Part shown: positions 44,368 through 53,231 of the stretch, one piece after another | Position numbering within the stretch: position 1 is the stretch's first letter | Layout of the letters: the number at the start of each line of letters is the position of its first letter | Assembly: GCF_000144695.1 (NCBI RefSeq) | Contig: NC_014378.1 | Coordinates: 1,271,833 to 1,335,832 of the forward strand | Source: Acetohalobium arabaticum DSM 5501 | Lineage (GTDB): Bacteria; Bacillota; Halanaerobiia; Halobacteroidales; Acetohalobiaceae | Length of the DNA stretch: 64,000 bases | Direction of reading: 5' to 3' | The notes under the pieces: generated by a model | What the model was told of the DNA's origin: nothing | Databases searched by the model: none | Seen by the model: only the letters and a program-made list of their open reading frames with translations | Position numbers and translations under genes: made by a program

Positions 44368-44841
44368 TTGAAATTAAATCAACTAATAAATGATAAAATT
44401 GCTAGAGGAATAATAGCCGGTATAATTGCAGGAATAATAATGGAGATAATAAATTATCCTTTATATAAACTAGAACTTTTAACACTGCGACCAATAGATT
44501 TTTCTATAATGATAATTAAACATCATGGAGCTAAAACTATGCTTGATATAGTAACCGGATTTGTAAACCACCTCTTCTTTGCTTCAACATCAGGCATAAT
44601 TCTATCCTATATTCTATCCTATTCTAATTATCGACTGCCGCTTTTAAAAGGAATGGGAATCGGACTAGGTACAAATATTATGCTATTAGTCATGGCTTCC
44701 TTCTTCAAAATCAAAGCTGTAACTAATCTTCCTACCCGTACTATTCTGGCTTTAAATATCAGTGCCGCTACAGCCTTTGGACTTACTGCCGGATATATAT
44801 TGAATTATTTCCATAAACGATTTGATTTAGCATTAAAATAA
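44368..44841 (+). CDS. four-helix membrane protein of unknown function
   Basis: 157 residues with four hydrophobic segments (around 14-32, 60-82, 92-110 and 128-145). AAGGAGG precedes an ATG (44361) that is out of frame by one base because of an AAAA run; the in-frame start is a TTG at 44368, 11 bases behind the ribosome site. With three A's the ATG would read MKLKLNQL, so either the TTG is used or the run slips. Not recognised. Confidence 0.68.
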   Translation: MKLNQLINDKIARGIIAGIIAGIIMEIINYPLYKLELLTLRPIDFSIMIIKHHGAKTMLDIVTGFVNHLFFASTSGIILSYILSYSNYRLPLLKGMGIGLGTNIMLLVMASFFKIKAVTNLPTRTILALNISAATAFGLTAGYILNYFHKRFDLALK

Positions 44842-44845
44842 GAAT

Positions 44846-45355
44846 TATATTGATATATTGTTGCAGTTTAGAGTTGATATCTTGCAAACGCTCCGAAAAT
44901 CAGCCCTAGTCAATCAGCAATAAACTAATCTTAGAGATACGATTTAAAGGATCTACTTTATATGTTAATTATTTTCTCTTATGGGGCTGCTTTAAGTTGC
45001 TTTTTGAAATATATCAACTAATTGTGCAAAAATTATCCGAGGGAAGCGTTTAAAACCAGATTAATGAAAATTCTGTGCTGTAATTGCAATGTAATACCGT
45101 AAATAGACAATATATGCTTATAGCAATTCCCATTAGTGATAATCACCAATTTATTCTATTATCAATAGTCAATATGTGTCCAGAGCGACTCTTAAAACAG
45201 CCCGGAGCCACGACGGCGAGAGGGCTGTTTTTGAGAGCGAATGAGGCAGGACGCCGAATGAGCGGCAAGCGGCGGATACATATTAACTATCCCTGCAATT
45301 TCATGAAAGAAACTATATTAGCTACAAGTGGAAAGTAACACAATATATCAATATA
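44846..45355. repeat. inverted-repeat-bounded non-coding element
   Basis: TATATTGATATATTG (44846-44860) and its exact complement CAATATATCAATATA (45341-45355) enclose 480 bases with no supported gene. A GC-rich folded core sits near the right end (45173-45290). The 84-codon frame at 45084 has no ribosome site and odd composition, so I treat it as chance. Confidence 0.5.
45168..45292 (+). ncRNA. GC-rich folded island, candidate RNA or palindromic repeat
   Basis: AATATGTGTCC and GGATACATATT close the region. Inside, CTCTTAAAACAGCCC pairs with GGGCTGTTTTTGAGAG, and GCCG-AATGA-GCGGC forms another hairpin. The base composition (far more G+C than its surroundings) and nested symmetry set it apart. 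Strand is a guess. Confidence 0.45.
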
Positions 45356-45494
45356 GTTGCAATGTATTAACTTTATTCATATTCTATACCTCCCACACTT
45401 ATACCAAATTTTATATTCTTGAAGTGAACGTTAAAGATTTTCCAGTCAATAGTTAATTATTAACTGAGTTATATTAAATATGGGAGGTATTAGA

Positions 45495-46082
45495 TTGACA
45501 AAACAGAAAAAAACAATGATAATTCTCACTATTGCTTTTTTAATGATCCAAACTTTAACATTAATAGATATGGCCAAAGACATAAAGCAGGATCATACTT
45601 TTGAATTATTTATTATTACTGCTTTTTTTATCAGCTATACCTTTATTGAACTGAAATATAATTTGCATTTAAGTAATTACATCAGAGGACTCATAATCCT
45701 AACCTTAATCAGCCATATGCAGTTTGGACAATATCTAAACTTCTATACTAAGTTTTTTTACTTTGATATTATATTACATATCTTTGGCACATACAGCTTC
45801 ACGCTCTTTACCTATTCATTACTAAATAAAACAGTCTCCAAGCCTTCATTGGCAAAGAATCGAGAACTTATCTTGATTGTTCTACTCGGAATCAGCTTAG
45901 GGACACTTTTCGAAATTATTAAATTCTTAATTGATATAATCTTTACTCCAAAGATTCCAGCCCAAACCGGACTTATCGATACTAATTTGGATATGATTGC
46001 CAATATAGTTGGAGCTGTAATTGCCGCTGTTCATCTGGCTAACACAGACCTTATTCGGGAATCCCAAAAGCACAAGGAGTAA
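45495..46082 (+). CDS. DUF2238/YjdF-like membrane protein
   Basis: About 195 residues with six hydrophobic segments. Conserved-looking polar spots inside membrane segments, YFDIILHIFGTYSF near residue 95 and LGTLFEIIKFLIDII with GLIDTNLDMIANIVGA, recall the DUF2238 family. The first ATG (45480) lies inside the ribosome site GGGAGG, so I start at the TTG seven bases behind GGAGG. Its 3' end overlaps the convergent QueG-like gene by 32 bases. Confidence 0.7.
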   Translation: MTKQKKTMIILTIAFLMIQTLTLIDMAKDIKQDHTFELFIITAFFISYTFIELKYNLHLSNYIRGLIILTLISHMQFGQYLNFYTKFFYFDIILHIFGTYSFTLFTYSLLNKTVSKPSLAKNRELILIVLLGISLGTLFEIIKFLIDIIFTPKIPAQTGLIDTNLDMIANIVGAVIAAVHLANTDLIRESQKHKE

Positions 46083-46812
46083 TCTGGCACTTACCACAAA
46101 CATCAAAGGAACCATCATACTCTTTGAGTTTTGCTTGGAATATTTCATTATTCTTTAATAAAACTTCATAACATAAATGTCTATCGAATCTCTCTTTCGT
46201 CAATGCTCCTTTCGGACAGCGATCAACACAGACACCACAACTACCATCGCGATAATATAGACAGGGAGTCTCCTTAAATTCAGCTGAAGGAGTTACATAC
46301 TGATCCATTACTAAACTACCGTATCTTCCAGCACTTCCCTGCTCAGTAATCAACATCCGATTTAGACCAAAATCTCCTAAACCGCAGATTTTAGCTATAC
46401 TCCGATGCGACCAGAAGCTAATTAATCTTTCTTCATCAAAATTATGAGTAGCACTCTGCCAGCCAACTTCTATGCTTTCTTTAGCCAATTTTTTCTGTAG
46501 TTTAAAACAGATTTTACTAATTAATTCATTAGTCTCATGATAAGCAATCCCCCACTTCAAGGCACATTCCTTTTGGTGCTGGTTTGCTTCTATTACTTCC
46601 CTGGCAAAGGGGATAAAAAAAGATATAACAGTCTCAGCTCCAGACAAAATATCACTAGGTAATTTATGTTCTGCAGCGATTACCTCCTCTAACTTCTTGA
46701 AATCATTATCATCAGCATCTGCAAACCCAACAAGCGGCTGGCGATACTCAGTCTTAGTATCACTATTACTTACTGTTTTCTTAATAACTTTTGTAATTAA
46801 TTCTTTTATCAT
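46051..46812 (-). CDS. QueG-like 4Fe-4S protein (epoxyqueuosine-reductase related)
   Basis: 253 residues. The centre has FSHRSIAKI-like WSHRSIAKICGLGDFGLNRM, and the C-terminal half a ferredoxin-type cluster CGVCVDRCPKGAL plus later cysteines CGKCQITPC. This is the pattern of QueG-related reductases, but it is shorter than QueG (~380) and lacks its HEAT repeats, so it belongs to the smaller related group of unknown substrate. It overlaps the convergent YjdF-like gene. Confidence 0.8.
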   Translation of the reverse strand: MIKELITKVIKKTVSNSDTKTEYRQPLVGFADADDNDFKKLEEVIAAEHKLPSDILSGAETVISFFIPFAREVIEANQHQKECALKWGIAYHETNELISKICFKLQKKLAKESIEVGWQSATHNFDEERLISFWSHRSIAKICGLGDFGLNRMLITEQGSAGRYGSLVMDQYVTPSAEFKETPCLYYRDGSCGVCVDRCPKGALTKERFDRHLCYEVLLKNNEIFQAKLKEYDGSFDVCGKCQITPCAFGIPE

Positions 46813-46835
46813 TACAGTCCCCCCCTAAAATTAAC

Positions 46836-47238
46836 TTAATCCAATAAATCAGCAATAGTTAATTCTTTTAATTCTGATTTCATATTCTCCTTAATTAAAT
46901 TATACACCTTTTCCACTTCACTATTGGCAAAAATATCCTCTATTCCTACTTGATGATTAAAAATCTGCACCTGAAGTATTCTCCAGATCGAAATATCATC
47001 TAGCGGCAGTGAATTTCCAATTCCCCCAGCAAAATGTCTTTTCTATTCTAGCCAGCATAAAGATAATAATTACCACCAGTGAAGCAAAACTAATAACTCC
47101 TAGCTGATTAATATCATGAACATATCTCTCTAAGACATTGATTAAAGTCTGGCCAGTACCTGTAGCTAAGTTATTAAGAATTACTTCCTGAAAAAAATTA
47201 ATTATCCGTTCCATCTTACCAAATAAATCAGCAAACAT
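46836..47238 (-). pseudogene. decayed YihY/BrkB-family membrane protein gene
   Basis: The 5' part reads ERIINFFQEVILNNLATGTG, LERYVHDINQLGVISFASLV and LARIEKTF, the N-terminal third of a YihY protein. Then the frame shifts and reads SLPLDDISIWRILQVQIFN to LKELTIADLLD, matching the C-terminal tail of the long YihY form. The central membrane part (~200 residues) is missing. Confidence 0.72.
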
Positions 47239-47271
47239 GAAATCACTTCCCTAATCTATAACAATTTAATT

Positions 47272-48066
47272 TTATAAATCATTTTCTGCAGTCTCCCTAG
47301 CCATAATATCACATAACTCATTTTCAAAATGATCTGCATGAGCCTTAACCCATTCCAGTTCGATATACTTTCCTTTCGTTAATTCATCAAACTTCTTCCA
47401 GTAGTCAATATGCTTAACCTGCTCTCCATTTACCGTCTGCCAATCATTTAGTCGCCAGTTAATTATCCATTCAGCTAAGCCCTTCCTTACATATTGACTA
47501 TCAGTAACTATCCTTATTCTTTCACGATTCTCTAATAGTTCTACTCCTTTAATAGCAGCCAATAACTCTATTAAGTTACTATTCTTAACATCTACTCTTT
47601 CTGTATAATATTCATATTCTCCAGCTTCATCTTTAATAATTACAGCATAGGCTCCATTATCCAACTCCTCTAAAAAACTACCATCAGTATATACCTTGGG
47701 TATTCTATTAGATTCATAATTCTCCCGCGTATAACTCTCTATTTCCGCTTCCCTCTTATCAACTACCATTAATCTTTCCTTATCATTGAACCCAGAAACA
47801 TCTTTTTTAGTTCTCAGACAGAATTTAAGCTCAAATCCTACATAGTAGGTATCCATCCTTTTAGTATGGAGCATCTTTCTTAACTGATACTCCTTTTCCT
47901 TTAATAAACTACTTAGCTTATTATCCCCACAGAATCTTAATTCCTTACTTTCCGGATTAAACCAAAAGGAAGCACTCTTATCTTTTTGTGATACTTTAAT
48001 TTTATAGTCATCTCCTAGTTGGGATATTATCTCCATTCCAAAGACAAGCATTTCCATCCTTTCCAC
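47272..48066 (-). CDS. RNase HI with N-terminal extension
   Basis: 264 residues. The C-terminal ~145 residues are RNase HI with all four acidic residues: YTDGSFLE, NLIELLAAIKG, IVTDSQYVRKGL and the region ELCDIMARE, plus the catalytic histidine in AHADHFEN. The N-terminal ~115 residues (FWFNPESKELRFCGDNKL) are not the usual viroplasmin hybrid-binding domain and are unrecognised. It degrades RNA in RNA-DNA hybrids. Located 6 bases after the M48 protease gene, in one operon. Confidence 0.9.
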   Translation of the reverse strand: MERMEMLVFGMEIISQLGDDYKIKVSQKDKSASFWFNPESKELRFCGDNKLSSLLKEKEYQLRKMLHTKRMDTYYVGFELKFCLRTKKDVSGFNDKERLMVVDKREAEIESYTRENYESNRIPKVYTDGSFLEELDNGAYAVIIKDEAGEYEYYTERVDVKNSNLIELLAAIKGVELLENRERIRIVTDSQYVRKGLAEWIINWRLNDWQTVNGEQVKHIDYWKKFDELTKGKYIELEWVKAHADHFENELCDIMARETAENDL

Positions 48067-48072
48067 CCCGTT

Positions 48073-49203
48073 TTAATTTCCTCTATCGCTCCAATATAAT
48101 GCTTTTTCTACTCTTTCATTAATTGGAGGATGAGAAGCCTTAAATAAAAGCTCATACCAGTTATATTCCAGTTTGGCTAGACTATCATCTGCTAACTTAG
48201 CAAAGGCTGTAGCTAAATCATGTGGATTATCAATCAGTTCCAAGGCAAAATTATCAGCCTTTCTTTCAGTCTGACGGCTAAAGATTAACTCTAAAGGACT
48301 TATCAACCAATTCAAAATTCCCAACATTAAAAAGAAGAGCGGTAAACTTATAATACTATATGCTTCCATATAACCAAATAATCCAGTTAACGGCTGCCAG
48401 AATTTTGAAACTAAAAAGACAGTAATTAGCAGACTCAAAGCTTCTACAGCCAATAATTCAAACATATCTCCATTGGCATGATGTCCAACTTCATGGGCCA
48501 ATACTGCTTCAATTTCATCATTTGTATATCTATCTTGCAGATTATCGCCTAAAATGATCTTTCTAGTCTTTCCCATGCCTATTACTGCCGCATTGGCTGA
48601 ATTCATCTTTGAACTTAGGTTGAATTCATAGATATCGGCTACTTCAACGCCTGCTCGAGCAAAAAGCTCCATCAATCTCTCCCGTAGAGAAGACTCAGGA
48701 TAAGGCGTTAACTCAAAAAAGAGCGGTAATAAAACAACAGGAAAAACAAAATTAATTACTAGAATAAAGAATATTCCTCCTATACTAAAAGGCAGCCACC
48801 ATCTATCAGGATACCAGATAGTAATAGTCAAGAACACCCGACCTGCTATATATAAAAAGAAATTAGTTAAGATAAATACCTTTACTTTATCAATCAGCCA
48901 TTCTTTTGGTGTCTGATTAGAAAGCTCATAGGTTCGATTCAACCTGTAGCTGAGCAGATAATCAAAAATCCAGTTATAGATTGAATACAGAAAAGTAATT
49001 CCTAACAGAAAGCCAATTAATTTCAGATCAAAATTACCAATCATATCAGCTATAAAGTGATAAAGCCTTACTTCCAGAGAAAGTCCAAAAAATATTCCCC
49101 AGAAAAGAACCCTCAAGACTATTTCATACTTATTATAACGATCTTTGATTCTATTATATTCTTTAGCCAATCTCCGCCGCTTGGGGTCATACAGTTCTTC
49201 CAT
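48073..49203 (-). CDS. M48-family membrane metalloprotease (Ste24/HtpX-like)
   Basis: 376 residues. Zinc motif HEVGHHANGD near residue 240, third ligand glutamate probably in RQTERKADNFALE near 320. Four to five membrane helices precede and flank the catalytic part; residues 195-225 (NSANAAVIGMGKTRKIILGD) are the typical pre-HEXXH segment. Likely cleaves membrane or misfolded proteins. It lies 30 bases after the U32 gene and 6 bases before rnhA, so all three are co-transcribed. Confidence 0.88.
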   Translation of the reverse strand: MEELYDPKRRRLAKEYNRIKDRYNKYEIVLRVLFWGIFFGLSLEVRLYHFIADMIGNFDLKLIGFLLGITFLYSIYNWIFDYLLSYRLNRTYELSNQTPKEWLIDKVKVFILTNFFLYIAGRVFLTITIWYPDRWWLPFSIGGIFFILVINFVFPVVLLPLFFELTPYPESSLRERLMELFARAGVEVADIYEFNLSSKMNSANAAVIGMGKTRKIILGDNLQDRYTNDEIEAVLAHEVGHHANGDMFELLAVEALSLLITVFLVSKFWQPLTGLFGYMEAYSIISLPLFFLMLGILNWLISPLELIFSRQTERKADNFALELIDNPHDLATAFAKLADDSLAKLEYNWYELLFKASHPPINERVEKALYWSDRGN

Positions 49204-49233
49204 TTTGATTATCCCTTCCTCTCTAAACTATTA

Positions 49234-51708
49234 TTACTTCACTCCACGATAAAAATGACCTGTAGTATAACCTTTCTGATTCATTCTATTCTTTAAAGTA
49301 GGAGAATCAAAATCCCTATTATCAAATTTAGCTCGATAGGCCTGAAGAATCTCAATCGCCTCCTCTTTATCCTCTCTAACAAAGTCAAGACGATAGCTCT
49401 GGCAGCCTGATTGCATAATCTCCGATAGGTAATCAAGTACATAAAGCGGCTGACTGTTATAGATAGTAACAATACAATTATCAGGATCAGTTTCAATCGG
49501 TGCTGCCATTCCTTTCCGATCCAATAATCCATAATCTCCTTGCAGACACTCCTGATTACAGCACCGTTCAGAATTAAATTCAGTCACTACACCGCCGATG
49601 GGACAGTATTCAGTAATCATCATCGGCAGATGTCCATAAACAATAATCTCCTTATCAATATTATTATATTCAGTCAAATCTTTGATCTCATTTAAAGTAA
49701 GCTCCGGAGACAGTACTACACCCTTATACTCTTCTAGCTGCCAGTGACTAACGCTGTAACTATTAAAGATATTCAACGGATAATCAGCAATTAACTTCTT
49801 TTCTGTCCCTTGTAGTAAATAAGCTATCCCCAGTTGTGGTACAAGATAGCCATCGACCTGACTCTCTTCTAAGCTATCAATCTTTTCTTTGACTTCTTTC
49901 ATTCTATCCTGACGGGCAATCTGAGGCAGCTTAATAAAGAATTCAGTATCATAATCTCTAGCTTGCTGAACCCAATCATCAACTTGATCTAGTTCCAACT
50001 GTTGACTGTCACAATAGACTCTATCTACTCCTACCTCTAATATATCCTCTAAATAATCAATTTCTTTAAGATAAACAGTTAATTCCACTTTCTCTTTTCT
50101 CTCAGCAGTCTCTAGCCCAAAATCTTTCTGATTTATTCTACCACTGCGTTCAGAAGATAAAAACTGCTTACTTCTCTTTAGATTCAACTCTTCGACCGCT
50201 CTGCGGCGTAACTCATTTATCTTAGAAATAGGTATAAATAGATTATCATCGATATCTAACTCTAGACTGCCAAACTCATAAGGAGTATTGCCTAATTTAT
50301 TTAACTGTTCGCGCAGGTCATCTTCAGTAACCGGCTGATTCTCTGCTTCTTCACATACAAAGTCTCCAGTCACTGATAGATAATGGCCTGCATCTTCCCA
50401 GACCTTAAGTTCCATTGGTTCTCCTAACTTAGCCGTTAAGTGGCCGAAAATCTCTATCTTCTTGATAGTATCAGGTAATTGATAAGTCTTTTGTAATCTT
50501 GTTAATAACTCTTCATCCGATGTGCGGTAGACAGAGTCACCGGCTCTAATCCTACCATCAATCTCAATTTTAATTATATCTTCACTAATCTCTTCAAATT
50601 CCGACAGAATAGCTCCTGGATTCTTATCCTCTCCAGTCCAGATCTCAATTCCATCGCCTACATCAAGCTCTTTATTTAACTTAATCTTACATTCTCCACT
50701 TCGATTATCATATTCAATAACCTCACCTATTTTAACTCCCCAGTTCTTTGGGCGCTGATGGCTGATTAAATCTAAATCATCTTTCCCTAAATAATAGCCA
50801 GGAATAAACCCACCGCGGTTAAAAATTTGAGTTATCTCTTCTAAATCATCTTCATTTACTTCATAATTCTTTTCTCTATTCTCTACATAATCATCAATAT
50901 ATCTGTGGTACTTCTCAGTTACTAAAGCAGTATACTCCGGCCGTTTCATTCTCCCTTCTATCTTAAAAGAAGCAATACCAGCATCTATTAAGTTAGGTAA
51001 AATCTCTAATGTATTAATATCCTTAGGACTGAGCAGATGGCTCTCAGCAAACTCTTTTTCAATAATTTCTCTAGTATCAAGATCAATTAAAGTATACGGC
51101 AGCCGACAGGGTTGAGCACAGCGGCCGCGGTTGCCGCTCCGCCCTCCAATCAGACTGCTCATTAAACACTGTCCTGAATAAGAAATGCATAATGCCCCAT
51201 GGACAAAGGTTTCCACTTCTAACTGAGTTCCTTCTATAATCTCTTCTATCTCTGCTAATGATAATTCTCGGGCCAGTATAACCCGTGAAAAACCTAACTC
51301 CTCTAAGTATTTAGCTCCCTCTAGATTATGAACAGTCATCTGTGTGCTGGCATGTAATTCTAAATCAGGGATAGCTTCATTTATCAACCTAGCTGCTCCC
51401 AGATCCTGAATAATAACTCCATCCACTCCATATCTATAGATCTGTTCTATAAATTCTAATACCTCTTTTATCTCTTGATCTTTATATAAAGTATTGACAG
51501 TTACATAAACTCTAACCCCTCGGATATGGGCATATTCAAAAACTTCTTTTAATTCTTCTATACTAAAATTTTCAGCCCGCTTGCGGGCATTAAAAGACTT
51601 TCCTCCTAGATAAATAGCATCACAGCCATTCTGTACAGCAGCATATAGACTTTTGCGATTACCGACTGGCGCCAGCAATTCTGGTTTATCTATTTGATAA
51701 TCATACAT
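49234..51708 (-). CDS. U32-family peptidase/rRNA hydroxylase-like protein (DUF3656-containing)
   Basis: 824 residues, the long U32 form related to RlhA/YdcP. The TIM-barrel starts PELLAPVGNRKSLYAAVQNG CDAIYLGG-type; the signature ELETFVHGALC-type segment is VETFVHGALCISYSGQCLMS near residue 165, followed by GNRGRCAQPCRLPY, giving conserved cysteines. A middle DUF3656-like region and a second U32-like segment (CCNQECLQGDYG) follow. Members act in 23S rRNA hydroxylation or prephenate-derived cofactor chemistry, not simple proteolysis. First gene of the U32-M48-rnhA operon. Confidence 0.87.
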   Translation of the reverse strand: MYDYQIDKPELLAPVGNRKSLYAAVQNGCDAIYLGGKSFNARKRAENFSIEELKEVFEYAHIRGVRVYVTVNTLYKDQEIKEVLEFIEQIYRYGVDGVIIQDLGAARLINEAIPDLELHASTQMTVHNLEGAKYLEELGFSRVILARELSLAEIEEIIEGTQLEVETFVHGALCISYSGQCLMSSLIGGRSGNRGRCAQPCRLPYTLIDLDTREIIEKEFAESHLLSPKDINTLEILPNLIDAGIASFKIEGRMKRPEYTALVTEKYHRYIDDYVENREKNYEVNEDDLEEITQIFNRGGFIPGYYLGKDDLDLISHQRPKNWGVKIGEVIEYDNRSGECKIKLNKELDVGDGIEIWTGEDKNPGAILSEFEEISEDIIKIEIDGRIRAGDSVYRTSDEELLTRLQKTYQLPDTIKKIEIFGHLTAKLGEPMELKVWEDAGHYLSVTGDFVCEEAENQPVTEDDLREQLNKLGNTPYEFGSLELDIDDNLFIPISKINELRRRAVEELNLKRSKQFLSSERSGRINQKDFGLETAERKEKVELTVYLKEIDYLEDILEVGVDRVYCDSQQLELDQVDDWVQQARDYDTEFFIKLPQIARQDRMKEVKEKIDSLEESQVDGYLVPQLGIAYLLQGTEKKLIADYPLNIFNSYSVSHWQLEEYKGVVLSPELTLNEIKDLTEYNNIDKEIIVYGHLPMMITEYCPIGGVVTEFNSERCCNQECLQGDYGLLDRKGMAAPIETDPDNCIVTIYNSQPLYVLDYLSEIMQSGCQSYRLDFVREDKEEAIEILQAYRAKFDNRDFDSPTLKNRMNQKGYTTGHFYRGVK

Positions 51709-51906
51709 GATTCAATTATTAACTCCTTTCTACTATTTAGCATTACCAATTAGTATTATAAGTACCATTCTTCATTTTATTCCATTTTTAAACCAATTGC
51801 AATCGAATTTATAGTTTATCTTATCTCCGTTTCATCTTCTCACAGTTAAATGTATCCTGGCATATTATAAAACATACTAAAACTATAGAAAGGTGGCTTA
51901 TATCTA

Positions 51907-52347
51907 ATGAGTAAATTCAATCCTGATAAATTATCTGTTGAATACCGTCAAGGAATAACTCCTACCAATCCAGTTATTCCAAGACGATATACATTAACCC
52001 ATTCTGATGAAACAGGAGAGCTATTCTTAACTATCGGATATGAGTATGCCTATGACATGATTAATCCCACGCGGGATGAAGTTATAGGAGAATGGAATTA
52101 TGATACTAATTATATCTTTCAGGCAACAGTTTATGTAGGTGGTAATAACCGAGAAGAAGTAGATAGACGGAATAGAATCTTCATTCAAGAACTGCCTCTC
52201 GCTCTAAAAGCAATTCGCTATGGAGATAGAAAGCTCTTTCAAACTCATCCTGATTTAGATAAAGCATCAATATATATTTACTTTAGGTCAGTCTATTCCG
52301 AATATAATCGCACAGAATACTGGGGATCCTTCTCTGATTATAAATAA
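51907..52347 (+). CDS. staygreen (SGR) family protein
   Basis: 146 residues. MSKFNPDKLSVEYRQGITPT, then PRRYTLTHSDETGELFLTIG is the hallmark of the staygreen family, whose plant members remove Mg from chlorophyll a. Bacterial homologues occur in non-photosynthetic Firmicutes, and some dechelate chlorophyll in vitro; their natural substrate is unknown. The start follows AAAGGTGG. Its 3' end faces an FMN-riboswitch-like RNA on the opposite strand. Confidence 0.9.
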   Translation: MSKFNPDKLSVEYRQGITPTNPVIPRRYTLTHSDETGELFLTIGYEYAYDMINPTRDEVIGEWNYDTNYIFQATVYVGGNNREEVDRRNRIFIQELPLALKAIRYGDRKLFQTHPDLDKASIYIYFRSVYSEYNRTEYWGSFSDYK

Positions 52348-52374
52348 CAACGTAAAAAATAGGATTTAAAATTA

Positions 52375-52400
52375 AAGACCCTGAAATATTTCAGGGTCTT
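52375..52400. terminator. perfect 26-base palindromic terminator (shared)
   Basis: AAGACCCTGAAAT and its exact complement. It ends the staygreen gene on the plus strand and, on the minus strand, stands 16 bases behind the FMN-riboswitch-like aptamer. Its minus-strand 5' arm (ACCCTGAA) can also pair with TTCAGGGT at the start of that aptamer. Confidence 0.88.
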
Positions 52401-52414
52401 GTTAATATCATTAT

Positions 52415-52560
52415 TCCTCTTCTTTCTTCCGGACTCTACCGTCGGTGTTGAAATTTCATCAGCTCAGCCTCCAGCATTTAAGCATTGGCTCGTGGACTAT
52501 AACCATCGGTCTGTGGAATTAGAGATTTAATCTAAATCTCCTCACCATACCCTGAAGAGT
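52415..52560 (-). ncRNA. FMN riboswitch (RFN element)-like RNA
   Basis: Read on the minus strand, P1 is CTCTTC...GAAGAG. Then follow CAGGGTATGGTG, a hairpin (GAGATTT/AAATCTC), AATTCC, GACCGATGGTTATAGTCC and ACGAGCC, and the 3' hallmark ACCGACGGTAGAGTCCGGAA then GAAAGAAG. These are the conserved RFN boxes in the right order, with changes at normally fixed bases (GGCGGT to GATGGT, GGATGG to GGAAGA). A terminator follows at once, with an alternative pairing partner inside the aptamer. There is no riboflavin gene downstream: it lies behind flavodoxin and in front of the antisense strand of the staygreen gene. Confidence 0.8.
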
Positions 52561-52621
52561 TAACTATTAAATTAATGACAAGTGAAAAACATAACTTTAC
52601 CCAATAATCTTCAAAATTTTA

Positions 52622-53107
52622 TTAAGCAAACAATTCTAATGCTTTAGAAGCAACTCGCTCACCAAAAATCTCAGCTCGTTCCTGTTGATCTTCATCACCA
52701 TCTTGAATACAGACAGCACCATAATGAGTATAAGGCTTACCTTCTGCTGCACCTCCAGAATAGATAACCATTCCCCTGACTAACATATGACCGATCATAG
52801 TCAACAAAGCCATATCTGCTCCACCACCTAAATAATTCTCCGTTGCAAATACAGCTCCTAACTTTCCGCTTAGATCATAATCCATCTCTGTATCAAACCA
52901 CTTCTTTGTCTGCCAGGAAAAGTTAGCTAGATAAGTAGGAGTACCGAAGATAACTGCTTCAGCTTCCTCTACAAATTCATCATCAAGCTCCTCAATCCCC
53001 ATAGTTTTGGCTTCAACATTATCAACTTCATTGGCTCCTTGGGCAACTATCTCGGCGACTCTTTCTGTGTTTCCTGTTTCACTATGATACAAAACAGCTA
53101 ATTTCAT
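52622..53107 (-). CDS. flavodoxin-family protein (WrbA/flavodoxin-like)
   Basis: 161 residues. The FMN phosphate loop is HSETGNTERVAE at the N terminus, and GTPTYLANFSWQTKKWFD near residue 55 and GAVFATENYLGGGADMAL near 88 line the isoalloxazine. It is the size of short-chain flavodoxin/NAD(P)H:quinone-type proteins and carries electrons by FMN. The start follows GGAGG. The RNA downstream on the same strand is an FMN-riboswitch-like element, a striking match to its cofactor. Confidence 0.88.
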   Translation of the reverse strand: MKLAVLYHSETGNTERVAEIVAQGANEVDNVEAKTMGIEELDDEFVEEAEAVIFGTPTYLANFSWQTKKWFDTEMDYDLSGKLGAVFATENYLGGGADMALLTMIGHMLVRGMVIYSGGAAEGKPYTHYGAVCIQDGDEDQQERAEIFGERVASKALELFA

Positions 53108-53231
53108 TAATATTACCTCCTGTAGATTAATTTATAATTCACTTCCATATACCAACATTTTAAATAATACCAAGAATATAAATTTAAAGCGTTGGATAAC
53201 ATAAATCTAAAGCATAAAGAAAGGAGATAAA

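Noticed and set aside
45084..45338. 84-codon frame in the inverted-repeat element
   Set aside because: It overlaps the palindromic core, lacks a ribosome site and reads as low-sense sequence.
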